Assembly (NCBI RefSeq): GCF_902833055.1
Contig: NZ_CADFEJ010000020.1
Span: forward strand, 33,344-97,343
From: Burkholderia territorii
Lineage (GTDB): Bacteria; Pseudomonadota; Gammaproteobacteria; Burkholderiales; Burkholderiaceae
DNA: 64,000 nt
Direction: 5' to 3'
This document shows positions 17,634 to 26,808 of this stretch, one piece after another. A program made the position numbers and the translations under genes. How positions within the stretch are numbered: position 1 is the stretch's first letter; every line of letters begins with the position of its first letter. The notes below the pieces were generated by a model, which was not told where the DNA came from, made no database searches, and saw only the letters and a program-made list of their open reading frames with translations.

Positions 17634-18482
17634 CTAAGCGTAGCCGCCGTGCTGGAACGACGTCGCGAAGAACTGCATCTGGTAGCGGATCGCGTGTGCC
17701 CAGTAGTCCCAAGTATGTCCGCCCGGACGCTCCGCATAGTCGTGCGGCACGCCGAGCGCGACCAGCCGTTGATGCAGCGTGCGGTTCGAGCCGACGAACG
17801 AGTCGTCGCGGCCGCAGTCGATCGTCAGGTCCAGATGTGCGCGGACGAACGCGCGCGCGCTTTCGACGATCGCATTGCGATTCCAGAACGACGGATGGCG
17901 GCCGGGATCGCCGAATACGTGATCGATGCCCGGTTCGTCCTCGCAGCAGCGCGGATCGACCGCGCCGCTGATGCTGCCCACCGCGCCGAACGTGTCGGGC
18001 CGGTCGAGCGCGATGCGCAGCGCGCCGAAGCCGCCCATGCTGAGCCCGGTGATGGCGCGCGCGCCCTTGGTCGCGATCGATCGGAAGTGCATGTCGACAT
18101 ACGACACGACTTCGTCGCCGACGAAGGTTTCGTAACGGCTGCCCGAGTCGAACGGACTGTCGATGTACCAGCTTTCGTGCCCGCCGTCGGGCATCACGAG
18201 GATGACGCGGTAGCGATCGGCCAATGCGGCGATGTGCGTGTTCGCGGTCCAGTCGGTGTGGTCGCCGCCGGAGCCGTGCAGCAGGTAGACGACCGGAAAG
18301 CGCTCGACGCTGCGTTCCGGGCCGTGGCGCGGGCGTGTGTAGTCGTCGGGCAGTACGACGGTCGCCTTCAGCGTCTGGTTCATCGCGGCACTCGGGATCG
18401 CGACGACCCGCGTCTGAAAAGCGAGGGCCGGGCCCGCGGCGGCGAGCAGCAGCAGTAGCCAGAACGCGCGTACCAGATTCAT
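17634..18482 (-). CDS. Secreted esterase (EstA/esterase-D superfamily)
   Basis: A 282-residue alpha/beta hydrolase of the putative-esterase family (PF00756 type). It has a signal peptide (AFWLLLLLAAAGPALA) before FQTRVVAIPS. The oxyanion region VVYLLHGSGGDHTDW, nucleophile GLSMGGFG (about residue 150), acid DCGRDDSFVG and His in PGGHTWDYW give a full triad. A CC pair (PRCCEDEPG) may form a disulphide. The ATG at 18482 has GAGG 4 nt upstream; an in-frame ATG four codons earlier is possible. Likely cleaves ester substrates in the periplasm or outside the cell. Confidence 0.85.
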   Translation of the reverse strand: MNLVRAFWLLLLLAAAGPALAFQTRVVAIPSAAMNQTLKATVVLPDDYTRPRHGPERSVERFPVVYLLHGSGGDHTDWTANTHIAALADRYRVILVMPDGGHESWYIDSPFDSGSRYETFVGDEVVSYVDMHFRSIATKGARAITGLSMGGFGALRIALDRPDTFGAVGSISGAVDPRCCEDEPGIDHVFGDPGRHPSFWNRNAIVESARAFVRAHLDLTIDCGRDDSFVGSNRTLHQRLVALGVPHDYAERPGGHTWDYWAHAIRYQMQFFATSFQHGGYA

Positions 18483-18587
18483 GGAGCCTCGCATCGGGAA
18501 AACCCTGTGAGGCGACTCTAGCAACCGTGCCTTTCAGACAAATTTCGGCGAAACCTACGGGTTGTCAGGTGGCGGGGGGCGTTCGTA

Positions 18588-19319
18588 TCAGGCGAGGCAG
18601 CGTGCGAGCGTTTGTCGAAACACGTCAGGCCGCTCGGCCGGCATCAGGTGCCCGCAGCCGGCGATCGTTTCGAAGCCGGCACAGCGTACGAGCGCCCAGT
18701 CCGGCACGTGCCAGCCCGCACGCGAGCGTTCGCCTGCGACAAGCCACACCGGATGGCGCTCGAATACTTCGGCCAGCGCCTGCAGATAATCGGGTTTGCC
18801 CGTCGTCGCGACGACCGCGCGTCCGGTCGCGCGCAAGGTCGATGCGGGCTGATGCGCGAGCCAGCGGCGCGCGTCGTCGAGTTGGCGTGGCGACGGATCA
18901 TCGATCGAGCGCCTCAGCCAGCCTGACGGATCACGGCGCAGGCCATCGAGCATCGCGTCGGCTTGCGCGGCCGACATGCGGCCAACCGACGCCGACCAGA
19001 ACGCATCGTCGAGCGTGAAATTGCCTTCGACGTTGACGATCCGGCGCACGCGCGCCGGATGCGCGTGGGCGAACAGCATCGCGATCGCGCCGCCGACCGA
19101 GTGACCGACGATATCGACCGGTTGTACGCCGAAGTGCGTGTCGATTGCTTGCCGCACATGCTCGACTTGCGCGGCGAGCGCGATCGTATCGGACGGCGTG
19201 TCGCGATGCATGCCGTAGCCGAGCAGGTCGGGGGCGAGATGCGGGCCGGGCCATTCGGGCACGTCGAAGGTGCCGATGAAGCCGTGGACGAAGACGACAG
19301 GTTGAGTGGGCCGGTTCAT
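18588..19319 (-). CDS. Alpha/beta-fold hydrolase
   Basis: A 243-residue cytoplasmic alpha/beta hydrolase. It has an HG motif (VVFVHGFIGT), nucleophile VGHSVGGAIA (Ser about 77), a cap region, and a C-terminal histidine in AGCGHLMPAERPD. The size and motifs fit the lipase/lactonase-like families with no obvious substrate. The ATG overlaps the stop of the upstream DinB-like gene (ATGA), so the pair is translationally coupled and likely works together. Confidence 0.82.
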   Translation of the reverse strand: MNRPTQPVVFVHGFIGTFDVPEWPGPHLAPDLLGYGMHRDTPSDTIALAAQVEHVRQAIDTHFGVQPVDIVGHSVGGAIAMLFAHAHPARVRRIVNVEGNFTLDDAFWSASVGRMSAAQADAMLDGLRRDPSGWLRRSIDDPSPRQLDDARRWLAHQPASTLRATGRAVVATTGKPDYLQALAEVFERHPVWLVAGERSRAGWHVPDWALVRCAGFETIAGCGHLMPAERPDVFRQTLARCLA

Positions 19320-20122
19320 TGGGCATCCGATAGCGGAAGTGGCGGCAATTCGAGTTCGGCCAGCAGTTCGTCGAGCTCGAGCACGTGCGTGCGATCGTGA
19401 TCGAGCAATTCGCGCACGAGTTCTTCGAGCGACATCCGGCGGACGCCGTCGCGCAGCCCGCAGCGTTGGCGTTCGGACGGTTCCAGTGCGGCCGCCGACG
19501 CGCATAGCGCGGCACGGCCGGTGCGGAACGCGGCGAGCGCGTCGTCGAGCGCCTGGGCGAGGTAATTGCGTTGCGCGGCGAGCATAGTGCCGTCGACAGA
19601 CTCGATCACGGGCAGTTCGTGCGTGCGCACGATTTCGATGCGTGCGGCGAATACCGCATCGAGGTCGCGCAGGTGGCACGCATGTTCGACGAACGAAAAA
19701 CCCGTGCCGGCGGGGCGGCGCGTGATGAGCGGGCCAGGAACGTGCGCGGCATACGTGGCGAGCCGGTCGGGCATCGCAGCCAGCGCGGCGACGACGTCGG
19801 CGAACGGCAGCACCAGCGGAAACGGGCTGAACACCGCACCGTAGCTGAACAGCGTGCCGCCAATCCGGCCGCGCGCCTGCACGACGTCGTGCCCGTGGCG
19901 ACGCATCACGTCGGCAACCATGGCGCCGCAGAACTGCCGGGCCGTCGTATCGCCTTCGATTTCGGGGAATTTGTGCGCGATCTCATGCTGGACCGCGCCG
20001 ATCGCCGCGACGCCGACGCGCGACAGCGCCGCGAATTCGAGATAGCGCTCGGGCTGCGCGATCAGCGCCTCGAGCTGCGCGCCGAGGGGCGTCGCGCGAA
20101 AGCGATCGAAACGGGAATGCAT
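19316..20122 (-). CDS. Protein with C-terminal DinB-like domain
   Basis: A 268-residue protein. Residues about 125-255 resemble the DinB/YfiT metal-binding four-helix fold: FVEHACHLRDLD, a long helical middle, and ELVRELLDHDRTHVLELDELL, with histidines positioned as metal ligands. The N-terminal 120 residues are not recognised. It is the first gene of a pair with the downstream hydrolase. Its ribosome-binding site (GAGG) is inside the 3' arm of a perfect 20-bp hairpin, so translation may be controlled by that structure or by a protein bound to the palindrome. The enzymatic activity, possibly thiol-transfer as in some DinB-superfamily members, is an inference. Confidence 0.72.
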   Translation of the reverse strand: MHSRFDRFRATPLGAQLEALIAQPERYLEFAALSRVGVAAIGAVQHEIAHKFPEIEGDTTARQFCGAMVADVMRRHGHDVVQARGRIGGTLFSYGAVFSPFPLVLPFADVVAALAAMPDRLATYAAHVPGPLITRRPAGTGFSFVEHACHLRDLDAVFAARIEIVRTHELPVIESVDGTMLAAQRNYLAQALDDALAAFRTGRAALCASAAALEPSERQRCGLRDGVRRMSLEELVRELLDHDRTHVLELDELLAELELPPLPLSDAQ

Positions 20123-20131
20123 GATAACAAG

Positions 20132-20176
20132 ACCTCGCCGAGTAACGTATCAAAACGATACGTTACTCGGCGAGGT
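20132..20176. repeat. Perfect 20-bp inverted repeat covering the DinB-like gene's ribosome-binding site
   Basis: The arms at 20132-20151 and 20157-20176 are exactly complementary over 20 bp, with an AAAAC loop. The core reads GTAACGTATC/GATACGTTAC. It lies 9 nt from the ATG at 20122 and buries the GAGG on the minus strand. The symmetry and the GTATC/GATAC core also suit a TetR- or MarR-type operator. No T-tract follows, so a simple terminator for the upstream YciI gene is less likely. Confidence 0.85.
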
Positions 20177-20252
20177 GCCGTCAAACCCGATCGATCTAAC
20201 CGTTCGGCGAATCCGCCGGGCTCGCCCGTATCGCCCCGCGCCGCTGCCCGAC

Positions 20253-20684
20253 CTACGCCCCGTGCTGGCTCCCGATCTCCGCGCGCAGCCGTGCCTCCTG
20301 TTCCTGCAGTTCCGGCGTGAATGCGTCGCCGAAGTCCTCAGGCGAGAAGACCTGGCGGATCTCGATGTCCGATTCGGTGGGCATCGGATTCGGGCAGCGC
20401 TTGACCCATTCGACGGCTTCTTCCATCGAATTCACTTGCCACAGCCAGTAGCCGGCGATCAGTTCCTTGGTTTCGGCAAACGGGCCGTCGATGACGGTCC
20501 GGTCCTTGCCGGAGAAGTGCACGCGCTTGCCGCGCGAACTCGGGTGGAGCCCTTCGCCGGCCAGCATCACGCCGGCCTTCACGAGTGCCTCGTTGTACTG
20601 GCCCATCGCGGCCAGCAGTTCGGTGTCGGGCATCGTGCCCGATTCGGAAAAGGCCGTGGCCTTGACGATTACCATGACGCGCAT
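20253..20684 (-). CDS. YciI/DGPF-family protein
   Basis: A 143-residue protein of the YCII-related (DGPF) family. It contains the name-giving DGPFAETKELIAGYWLW motif near residue 65 and the alpha/beta ferredoxin-like pattern. Family members often sit beside extracytoplasmic sigma-factor genes, but none is present here. The start is the ATG followed by MVIVKATAFSESG, with AGGAG (tactcctt on the plus strand) upstream. A 130-bp gap with the perfect 20-bp hairpin separates it from the DinB-like gene on the same strand. The reaction is unknown. Confidence 0.82.
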   Translation of the reverse strand: MRVMVIVKATAFSESGTMPDTELLAAMGQYNEALVKAGVMLAGEGLHPSSRGKRVHFSGKDRTVIDGPFAETKELIAGYWLWQVNSMEEAVEWVKRCPNPMPTESDIEIRQVFSPEDFGDAFTPELQEQEARLRAEIGSQHGA

Positions 20685-20926
20685 TGTCGCTACTCCTTGT
20701 ACGTGAAAGGGGAGTCCTCAACCGGCCGGCCATGCGGACGGCAAAACGATCGGTTACGACACTACGACGCATGGCGCGCGCGCGAATCGACATCGAGCGA
20801 AAAAAAATCTGATGACCGCGTGCGCCGGCCGGCGGATTCGCGTGCAGGCCGCTCATGCTGCAGCGCGCCGGAGCCGCCGGTCAAAACTGGTATGCTGGTC
20901 AGCATTACGTTCACGTGGAGGGCGCC
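20685..20926. promoter_or_regulatory. Divergent promoter region, YciI gene and small 76-residue protein
   Basis: A 242-bp divergent gap. A small perfect palindrome, ATGCTGGTCAGCAT (20892-20905), lies 21 nt upstream of the plus-strand start. It overlaps a possible -10 (TATGCT) and could be an operator. Nothing else was recognised. Confidence 0.35.
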
Positions 20927-21157
20927 ATGGCAACGAAGGAAGTCTCGAAGAAAAAGTACCTGAAGATTCTGAACAAGCGCCTGCGTGCCGAGCCGGATGC
21001 GCCGGCCGGCGCGTCGTTCGTGTTCTTCCCGCTCGGCGCGAAGGCGAAGCATGCGACGGGCGTCATATCCGGCGAGCCGCGCAGCAAGCGCGAACTTGCG
21101 GTGATGGCCGCGATCCAGAGCAAGGCGGCCGCCGAATTCGTCGTGACCGGCGCCTGA
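20927..21157 (+). CDS. Small basic hypothetical protein
   Basis: A 76-residue Lys/Arg-rich protein with an N-terminal KKKYLKILNKRL helix and a hydrophobic centre (ASFVFFPLGAKAK). No export signal. The ATG at 20927 is preceded by a strong GGAGG at 5-nt spacing, which supports real translation. No family recognised; the basic charge would suit nucleic-acid or membrane-surface contact, but that is speculation. Convergent with the MBL-fold gene. Confidence 0.65.
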   Translation: MATKEVSKKKYLKILNKRLRAEPDAPAGASFVFFPLGAKAKHATGVISGEPRSKRELAVMAAIQSKAAAEFVVTGA

Positions 21158-21205
21158 CCGGCGACGGCCTGCCGTGCACGGCGATCACACGCGGCTGCGC
21201 GTGCA

Positions 21206-21907
21206 TTACGCCGCGGCCGCCTCGCAATGCGCAATCACACCGGCGATCACGCGCGCGATGTCGTGCGTGATCGCCGGGCCATGCATCGGCAGGATGATGT
21301 CGAGATCGAGCGTCTGGATGCGGCGCAATGCGCTCGCCAGGTGTGCAAGCGACGGCAGGTAGTCCGAGCGCGTGATCGCGTCGAGGATCGCCGGCAGCGG
21401 GTCGTCGGTCTCCTCCTTGCCGAAACGCATCAGGATGTCCGACGACAGCAGTGCCTTGTACGCCGGCAGATACACGACGAGCGCGTCCCACTGATGCACG
21501 TGCTTGGTGAAGATCGGCACGACGTCGATGCCGGACAGCGTCGTCTGCTCGCCGTCTTTCAGCGGAATCGCGCGCACGCCGAACACGTCGGCAAGCCCCC
21601 ATGTACACATCGGATGTCCGTACGCGACCAGCGCCGGGTTGGCCGCGAGGAAGTCGGGCAGCGCGCCCATTTCGTCGGCCTCGAAGTGCGGGACGATCAC
21701 GTTGCTGACCATCGACGGCGCAATGCCGACGGTGTCGAGCGCCGCGCTCAGTTGCGTGAAGTTGGAACGCGTGCCCGTTTCGACGCACAGCACGTCGCCG
21801 TGCGGCGATCGTACGAAGAACTGGCTGAAGCTCAGATTCAGCGTGTCGACGTAGGACGTGGCGCGAAACAGGCCGTCGCGGACGGCGTCGATTCGGGAGG
21901 CGCTCAT
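21206..21907 (-). CDS. Metallo-beta-lactamase-fold protein of flavodiiron (ODP) type
   Basis: A 233-residue MBL-fold protein. Its metal motif is not HxHxDH but HFEADEMG (about residues 74-81). This matches the H-x-E-x-D pattern of flavodiiron/oxygen-binding di-iron proteins. Later ligands fit GHPMCTW, SSDILMRFG and LPMHGPAI. Flavodiiron proteins usually carry a flavodoxin domain after the MBL fold; here the chain ends, so this is a stand-alone di-iron domain. It may bind or reduce O2 or NO with a separate electron donor, or act as a hydrolase. Monocistronic. Confidence 0.75.
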   Translation of the reverse strand: MSASRIDAVRDGLFRATSYVDTLNLSFSQFFVRSPHGDVLCVETGTRSNFTQLSAALDTVGIAPSMVSNVIVPHFEADEMGALPDFLAANPALVAYGHPMCTWGLADVFGVRAIPLKDGEQTTLSGIDVVPIFTKHVHQWDALVVYLPAYKALLSSDILMRFGKEETDDPLPAILDAITRSDYLPSLAHLASALRRIQTLDLDIILPMHGPAITHDIARVIAGVIAHCEAAAA

Positions 21908-22056
21908 CGGGGATCCTCGCGCAGGGAAGGGGCGGAGCCGCGCGGCCCGCGCACCGCGTATCGCGGTGCCGGCACACGGCGGCAGTCGATCTTCCGATCC
22001 AGTCTAGCAGTGCCGCTCCGGATCCGCGAACCGGGGCAACCCCGTGGCGCGCCCGG

Positions 22057-22827
22057 TCAGTTCTTCAGTTTGTAGCCGGTGCGGAACATCCACGCGACCA
22101 CCGCGAGCAGGATCGCGAGGAACAGCGAGGTCGCGGCAAGGCTGATGCCCACGTGCACGTCGGCCAGCCCGTAGAACGACCAGCGGAAGCCGCTGATCAG
22201 GTAGACGATCGGGTTGAACAGCGTGACGATGCGCCACGCGGGCGGCAGCATGTCGACCGAATAGAAGCTGCCGCCGAGGAACGTGAGCGGCGTGATGATC
22301 AGGAGCGGCACGAGCTGCAGCTTCTCGAAGCTGTCGGCCCAGATGCCGATCACGAAGCCGAACAGGCTGAACGTGATCGACGTCAGCACGAGGAACAGCA
22401 CCATCCAGAACGGATGCAGGATGTGAAGCGGCACGAACAGGCCGGCCGTCGCGAGGATGATCAAGCCGAGCAGCAACGACTTCGACGCGGCCGCGCCCAC
22501 GTACGCGATCACGATCTCCCAGTACGACACCGGCGCGGACAATATCTCGTAGATCGTGCCCGTGAAGCGCGGGAAGTAGATGCCGAACGACGCGTTCGAG
22601 ATGCTCTGCGACAGCAGCGACAGCATCACGAGGCCCGGCACGATGAACGACCCGTAGCCGATCCCGTTCACGTCGCTGATGCGCGAGCCGATCGCGGAGC
22701 CGAACACGACGAAGTACAGCGACGTCGAGATCACCGGCGCGATGATGCTCTGCATCAGCGTGCGGCGAGTGCGGGCCATTTCGGCGCGGTAGATCGCGCG
22801 GATTCCGTGCCAATTCCAGTTCGCCAT
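22057..22827 (-). CDS. ABC-2 type exporter permease (YadH-like)
   Basis: Integral membrane component (256 residues, the length of E. coli YadH) with six hydrophobic segments. Family hallmarks are PVISTSLYFVVFGSAIGSRI, FIVPGLVML, LTPLTFLGGSFYSVDMLPP and NPIVYLISGFRW. The ATG at 22827 lies 5 nt after the ATPase stop, so the two form an operon. It exports an unknown substrate across the inner membrane. The YadGH and NodIJ families are close; the E. coli YadH resemblance in FYS and NPIVYxISGFR is strong. Confidence 0.87.
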   Translation of the reverse strand: MANWNWHGIRAIYRAEMARTRRTLMQSIIAPVISTSLYFVVFGSAIGSRISDVNGIGYGSFIVPGLVMLSLLSQSISNASFGIYFPRFTGTIYEILSAPVSYWEIVIAYVGAAASKSLLLGLIILATAGLFVPLHILHPFWMVLFLVLTSITFSLFGFVIGIWADSFEKLQLVPLLIITPLTFLGGSFYSVDMLPPAWRIVTLFNPIVYLISGFRWSFYGLADVHVGISLAATSLFLAILLAVVAWMFRTGYKLKN

Positions 22828-22832
22828 GTGTG

Positions 22833-23777
<945 letters not shown>

Positions 23778-24201
23778 GCTCACGGATGGCACGGCCGGTC
23801 GGTCCGACGCCGCGCGCCGCGCGTGCCCGGTGCCGCCGCGGCGAAGCGACGGGTGTCGGGTGCGGCATGGCGAACGGGCGTCATGTCGAACGGCGTTGTG
23901 GTGCGGGATCGCAGGACCGCCATATTAGCAATCGGAAGATGGAAATGCATTTCGATGCAAAGGATGTGCGATGCCCGTGCCGGATTTGCGGCCAATCTTG
24001 GCGTGCCATTCAATAAAGTGATGCTTTATTCGAATCGGGCGAATAATGCGTGCCGTTTTCCGGCAACCGGGCGTCGATCGCGTTTGCGCGTGCCGGAAGG
24101 GCGGGCGGCGACTGTGCCGCCCGAGCGGCGTTGCGCCGTATCGGGACGGCGGGCGCCGCGCTCGCGATAATGCGTTCCTGTCACTTCCCGGAGCGAAGCG
24201 C
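23778..24201. promoter_or_regulatory. Divergent intergenic region with two AT-rich palindromes
   Basis: A 424-bp gap between the exporter operon (minus) and the cupin (plus), with no convincing CDS. Two palindromes stand out: GAAATGCATTTC (23942-23953, perfect 12 nt), and a larger one at 24008-24035 made of ATTCAATAAAG and CTTTATTCGAAT around TGATG, with one extra base. Both are AT-rich in a GC-rich genome and look like operator sites. Confidence 0.45.
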
Positions 24202-24498
24202 ATGTCTTTGATCGATTTCAGATCCGTCGCGGCCGCGCAGGCCGTTGCATGGAAATCCACGATCGTCGGCGAGGTCGGGCCGGCACGGATCAAGGTGCTG
24301 CGCATGGACGCGCAGCCGTACGAAGCGGAAGTGCACGACTACAACGAAGGGCTGCTGGTGCTCGAGGGCACGCTGATGCTCGAGGTCGAAGGGGAGACGG
24401 TGATCGTGGAGGCCGGGCAGATGTATCTCGCGGTCGCCGGCACACGTCACGCGGTGCTGCCCGGTAGCTCCGGCACACTCGCAATCATCGACGTGTAA
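24202..24498 (+). CDS. Cupin-domain protein
   Basis: A 98-residue single-domain cupin. Motif 1 is partly recognisable (HDYNEGLLVLEGTLMLEVEG, about 43-62) and motif 2 as GQMYLAVAGTRHAV. The metal-site residues include His43, Glu48 and His82. The ATG at 24202 has GGAG upstream. Small cupins of this kind bind metals and small ligands or act as isomerases; no substrate can be assigned. A hairpin with 7-bp arms (24519-24525 and 24532-24538) follows the stop. Confidence 0.8.
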   Translation: MSLIDFRSVAAAQAVAWKSTIVGEVGPARIKVLRMDAQPYEAEVHDYNEGLLVLEGTLMLEVEGETVIVEAGQMYLAVAGTRHAVLPGSSGTLAIIDV

Positions 24499-25123
24499 GG
24501 TTGCGCCGCAGCATGCATGCGGGCCGCCGGAGGCCCGCACGCCGGGGCTCGCGCGGGGCGACCGCCGACATTTCAAACGCGCGTTATACGGCCTGGGTAT
24601 TTGTCTGAGCAAATAAATTGAAGGCTGTTTGAAAAAGTGTCAAAAACCGTGCTCGCACTAGGATCTCGCAGGCCGGCACGTTTGGAACTCTGCATCCATT
24701 TACTTGTGCGGATCGTCCGATCATAGTCTCGACAAACGTCGCATCACGATAACGAATCAAGCGTACGTACGGAGACCAATACATGAGACGCCTATCCGAG
24801 GGCCTTGCCGCACTGCCGATTCCGTGCTTTTCGCCGGATGCGGGCACGACGCGCATCGCATGCCTGCGTCATCGCAACGCGATGTCGCTGTAGCGGCCCA
24901 CCACATTCCATTTCGATTTCCCCGATGGCGCCGTGCCGCATGACGGCGGCGCCGGATAGCGCTTGCCTGCCGCAGCGATCCGGATCGCATTTGCATGGCC
25001 GGCAACGCGGCGCGCATTGCGCGCATCGTCATGCGCCGCGCGACGTCGCGGCGGCGCGATACCAACCGGCGGGCCACGCAGCCCGTTCGGGCGAGACCTG
25101 TCGTACCTCAAAAGGAGGGGTTG
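24499..25123. promoter_or_regulatory. 625-bp leader region of the DUF2957/OmpW operon
   Basis: It starts with a perfect 7-bp hairpin (24519-24538) after the cupin, then a markedly AT-richer stretch (about 24590-24780) that is a likely promoter region for the downstream operon. A 36-codon frame with GGAG upstream (24783-24893) lies inside and is listed separately. The last 20 nt carry a very strong AAAGGAGG site for the first lipoprotein. Confidence 0.45.
24783..24893 (+). CDS. Possible 36-residue leader peptide
   Basis: ATG at 24783 with CGGAGACC upstream, stop TAG at 24891-24893. The peptide (MRRLSEGLAALPIPCFSPDA and onward) has no recognised motif. Its place in the long leader of the DUF2957 operon, with a plausible ribosome-binding site, makes a leader peptide conceivable. 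Chance occurrence is equally likely. Confidence 0.22.
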   Translation: MRRLSEGLAALPIPCFSPDAGTTRIACLRHRNAMSL

Positions 25124-26737
25124 ATGTTTTGCATTCCTGATTGGTGGAAGGCGATCCTGACGTGCGCCGTGCTGGCGCTGCCGTTCGTTGCCGGTTGCGG
25201 CGGCGGCGACGATCCGGGCCCGATCAACGTGCCGCAGTGCTCGGGCAGCGCATGCGGGCCGAGCGGCGCGGAAACGACGCCGCCCGTCGTGACGAAGCTG
25301 TGTCCGGATTCGCTTGACTACACGACGACCTACACGGGCGGCGCCGGCAGCGGCGAATACGTGAAGGTGAAGTTCGACACGACGAAGCTCACCTACCAGA
25401 TGCAGTTCATCGAATCGTCGGTGCCGACGTCGGCGGGGCAGGTCAACGACACGCGCGCGGGCCTCACGATCAGCGGTGCATTCCATCATCCGACCAATCT
25501 GCCGACCGCCGAGCAGAACCGCTGCGCGTTCGTGCTCGACAGCGGCGCGACGAGCGACGGCGCGTATGCGGTGACGATCAATCGCGCGGATCCGCCGATG
25601 CTGTTCGTCGGCAACGGCGTGGTCGGCGGCGGGATTCCGGGCGCGACGATCGCGTTCGCCGGTCTCGAGCCGTTCCCCGGCATCGTGCTCGGCACCGTGC
25701 CGTCGCGCACTTTCGATTTCTATCCGTTCATCGGCTTCACCGATACCGAAACGGATTTCTCGAAGGTCGCCGGGAACTACAACGAACTCGGCATCCATCT
25801 GTCGCCGGTTGGCGGCAGCGCGCAGAGCAGCACGGGGGCGGTCGGCTGGCAGCCCGATGTGGTCAACTGGAACCAGACCTTCAATGCGGACGGCTCGTGC
25901 ACCATCACGGCCGGCAGCGACTACTCGTGCCAGACCACCGGAACGCCGTGGGCGCTGCGCAAGAACGCGGACGGCTCGTCCGACAACGTGTTCGTGAGCC
26001 ATCCGGTGGCGAGCGCCGGCGGCAGCCTCGTCTATCCGTTCGCGGGGCAGGGCTCGGCCATCGTCATCGTCGCGCCGAGCCAGGCGAAGGGCATCATGAT
26101 CGTCGGCAAGCTCAACGGTGTGCTGGTGCCGGTGGTGATTCGCGTGGGCTACACGCATATCGACCCGAGCAACCTGCTGGCGTCGGTTGCCGACGCCGAG
26201 GTGGGCATCTCGATGCTGTCGCGGACCACGGCCGTCGCGGCCAATTCGTTGAAGGGCGGTTTCATCGGCGCAACGAGCGCGTCCGCGTGCGGTATCGTGG
26301 CGCCGAGCACCGCGACGTTCGCGATCGCGACGGCGGGGCCGAGCTTCAACAACAACATCCCGCATCCGGATCTGCCCGGCACGTTCGACGGCACCTTCTT
26401 CCTGGCACAGGCCGGCAGCTGCAACGACGGCACCGCCGTGTCGACGATCGCGGCGAACTATACGTCGACGCTGTTCCAGGGCGCCACCGCTGCGTTCATC
26501 GACCCGCAAACGTCGTCGGTCACGTCGCAGTTCGCGCTGGACTACACGCAGGCAACGCCCGGCAAGATCAAGGTCACGGCCTCGCAGGACTTCAACGCGA
26601 AGGGCGCGAACGGCAACGTGGCGATCTTCGGCAAGGGCGACACCGGCTGGCTCGTGACGGCCGGGAACATCTACGCGATGGTCGTCAACAACAGCAAGGT
26701 CAATCCGTTCTTCACGGTCGGCGCGTTCGTCCAGTAA
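25124..26737 (+). CDS. DUF2957-family lipoprotein
   Basis: A 537-residue exported lipoprotein. The signal peptide LTCAVLALPFVAGC gives a lipobox Cys at about residue 25, followed by a Gly/Asp/Pro-rich linker. The body is beta-rich with repeated TVGAFVQ/ITINADG-type strands and ends in NPFFTVGAFVQ. It matches the Burkholderia-type DUF2957 family from memory. The start is the ATG behind AAAGGAGGGG. It is a tandem paralogue of the next gene; both share CPxxxDYxT, GGxGSGExVKV and the same C-terminus. The downstream OmpW suggests an outer-membrane or cell-surface role. Molecular function unknown. Confidence 0.82.
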   Translation: MFCIPDWWKAILTCAVLALPFVAGCGGGDDPGPINVPQCSGSACGPSGAETTPPVVTKLCPDSLDYTTTYTGGAGSGEYVKVKFDTTKLTYQMQFIESSVPTSAGQVNDTRAGLTISGAFHHPTNLPTAEQNRCAFVLDSGATSDGAYAVTINRADPPMLFVGNGVVGGGIPGATIAFAGLEPFPGIVLGTVPSRTFDFYPFIGFTDTETDFSKVAGNYNELGIHLSPVGGSAQSSTGAVGWQPDVVNWNQTFNADGSCTITAGSDYSCQTTGTPWALRKNADGSSDNVFVSHPVASAGGSLVYPFAGQGSAIVIVAPSQAKGIMIVGKLNGVLVPVVIRVGYTHIDPSNLLASVADAEVGISMLSRTTAVAANSLKGGFIGATSASACGIVAPSTATFAIATAGPSFNNNIPHPDLPGTFDGTFFLAQAGSCNDGTAVSTIAANYTSTLFQGATAAFIDPQTSSVTSQFALDYTQATPGKIKVTASQDFNAKGANGNVAIFGKGDTGWLVTAGNIYAMVVNNSKVNPFFTVGAFVQ

Positions 26738-26808
26738 CGGCGTAGCGAACATGGAACACCGGCGGCGCGCGCGTCGCCGCCGGCGAATCTAAATTCAAGA
26801 GGATTCCT

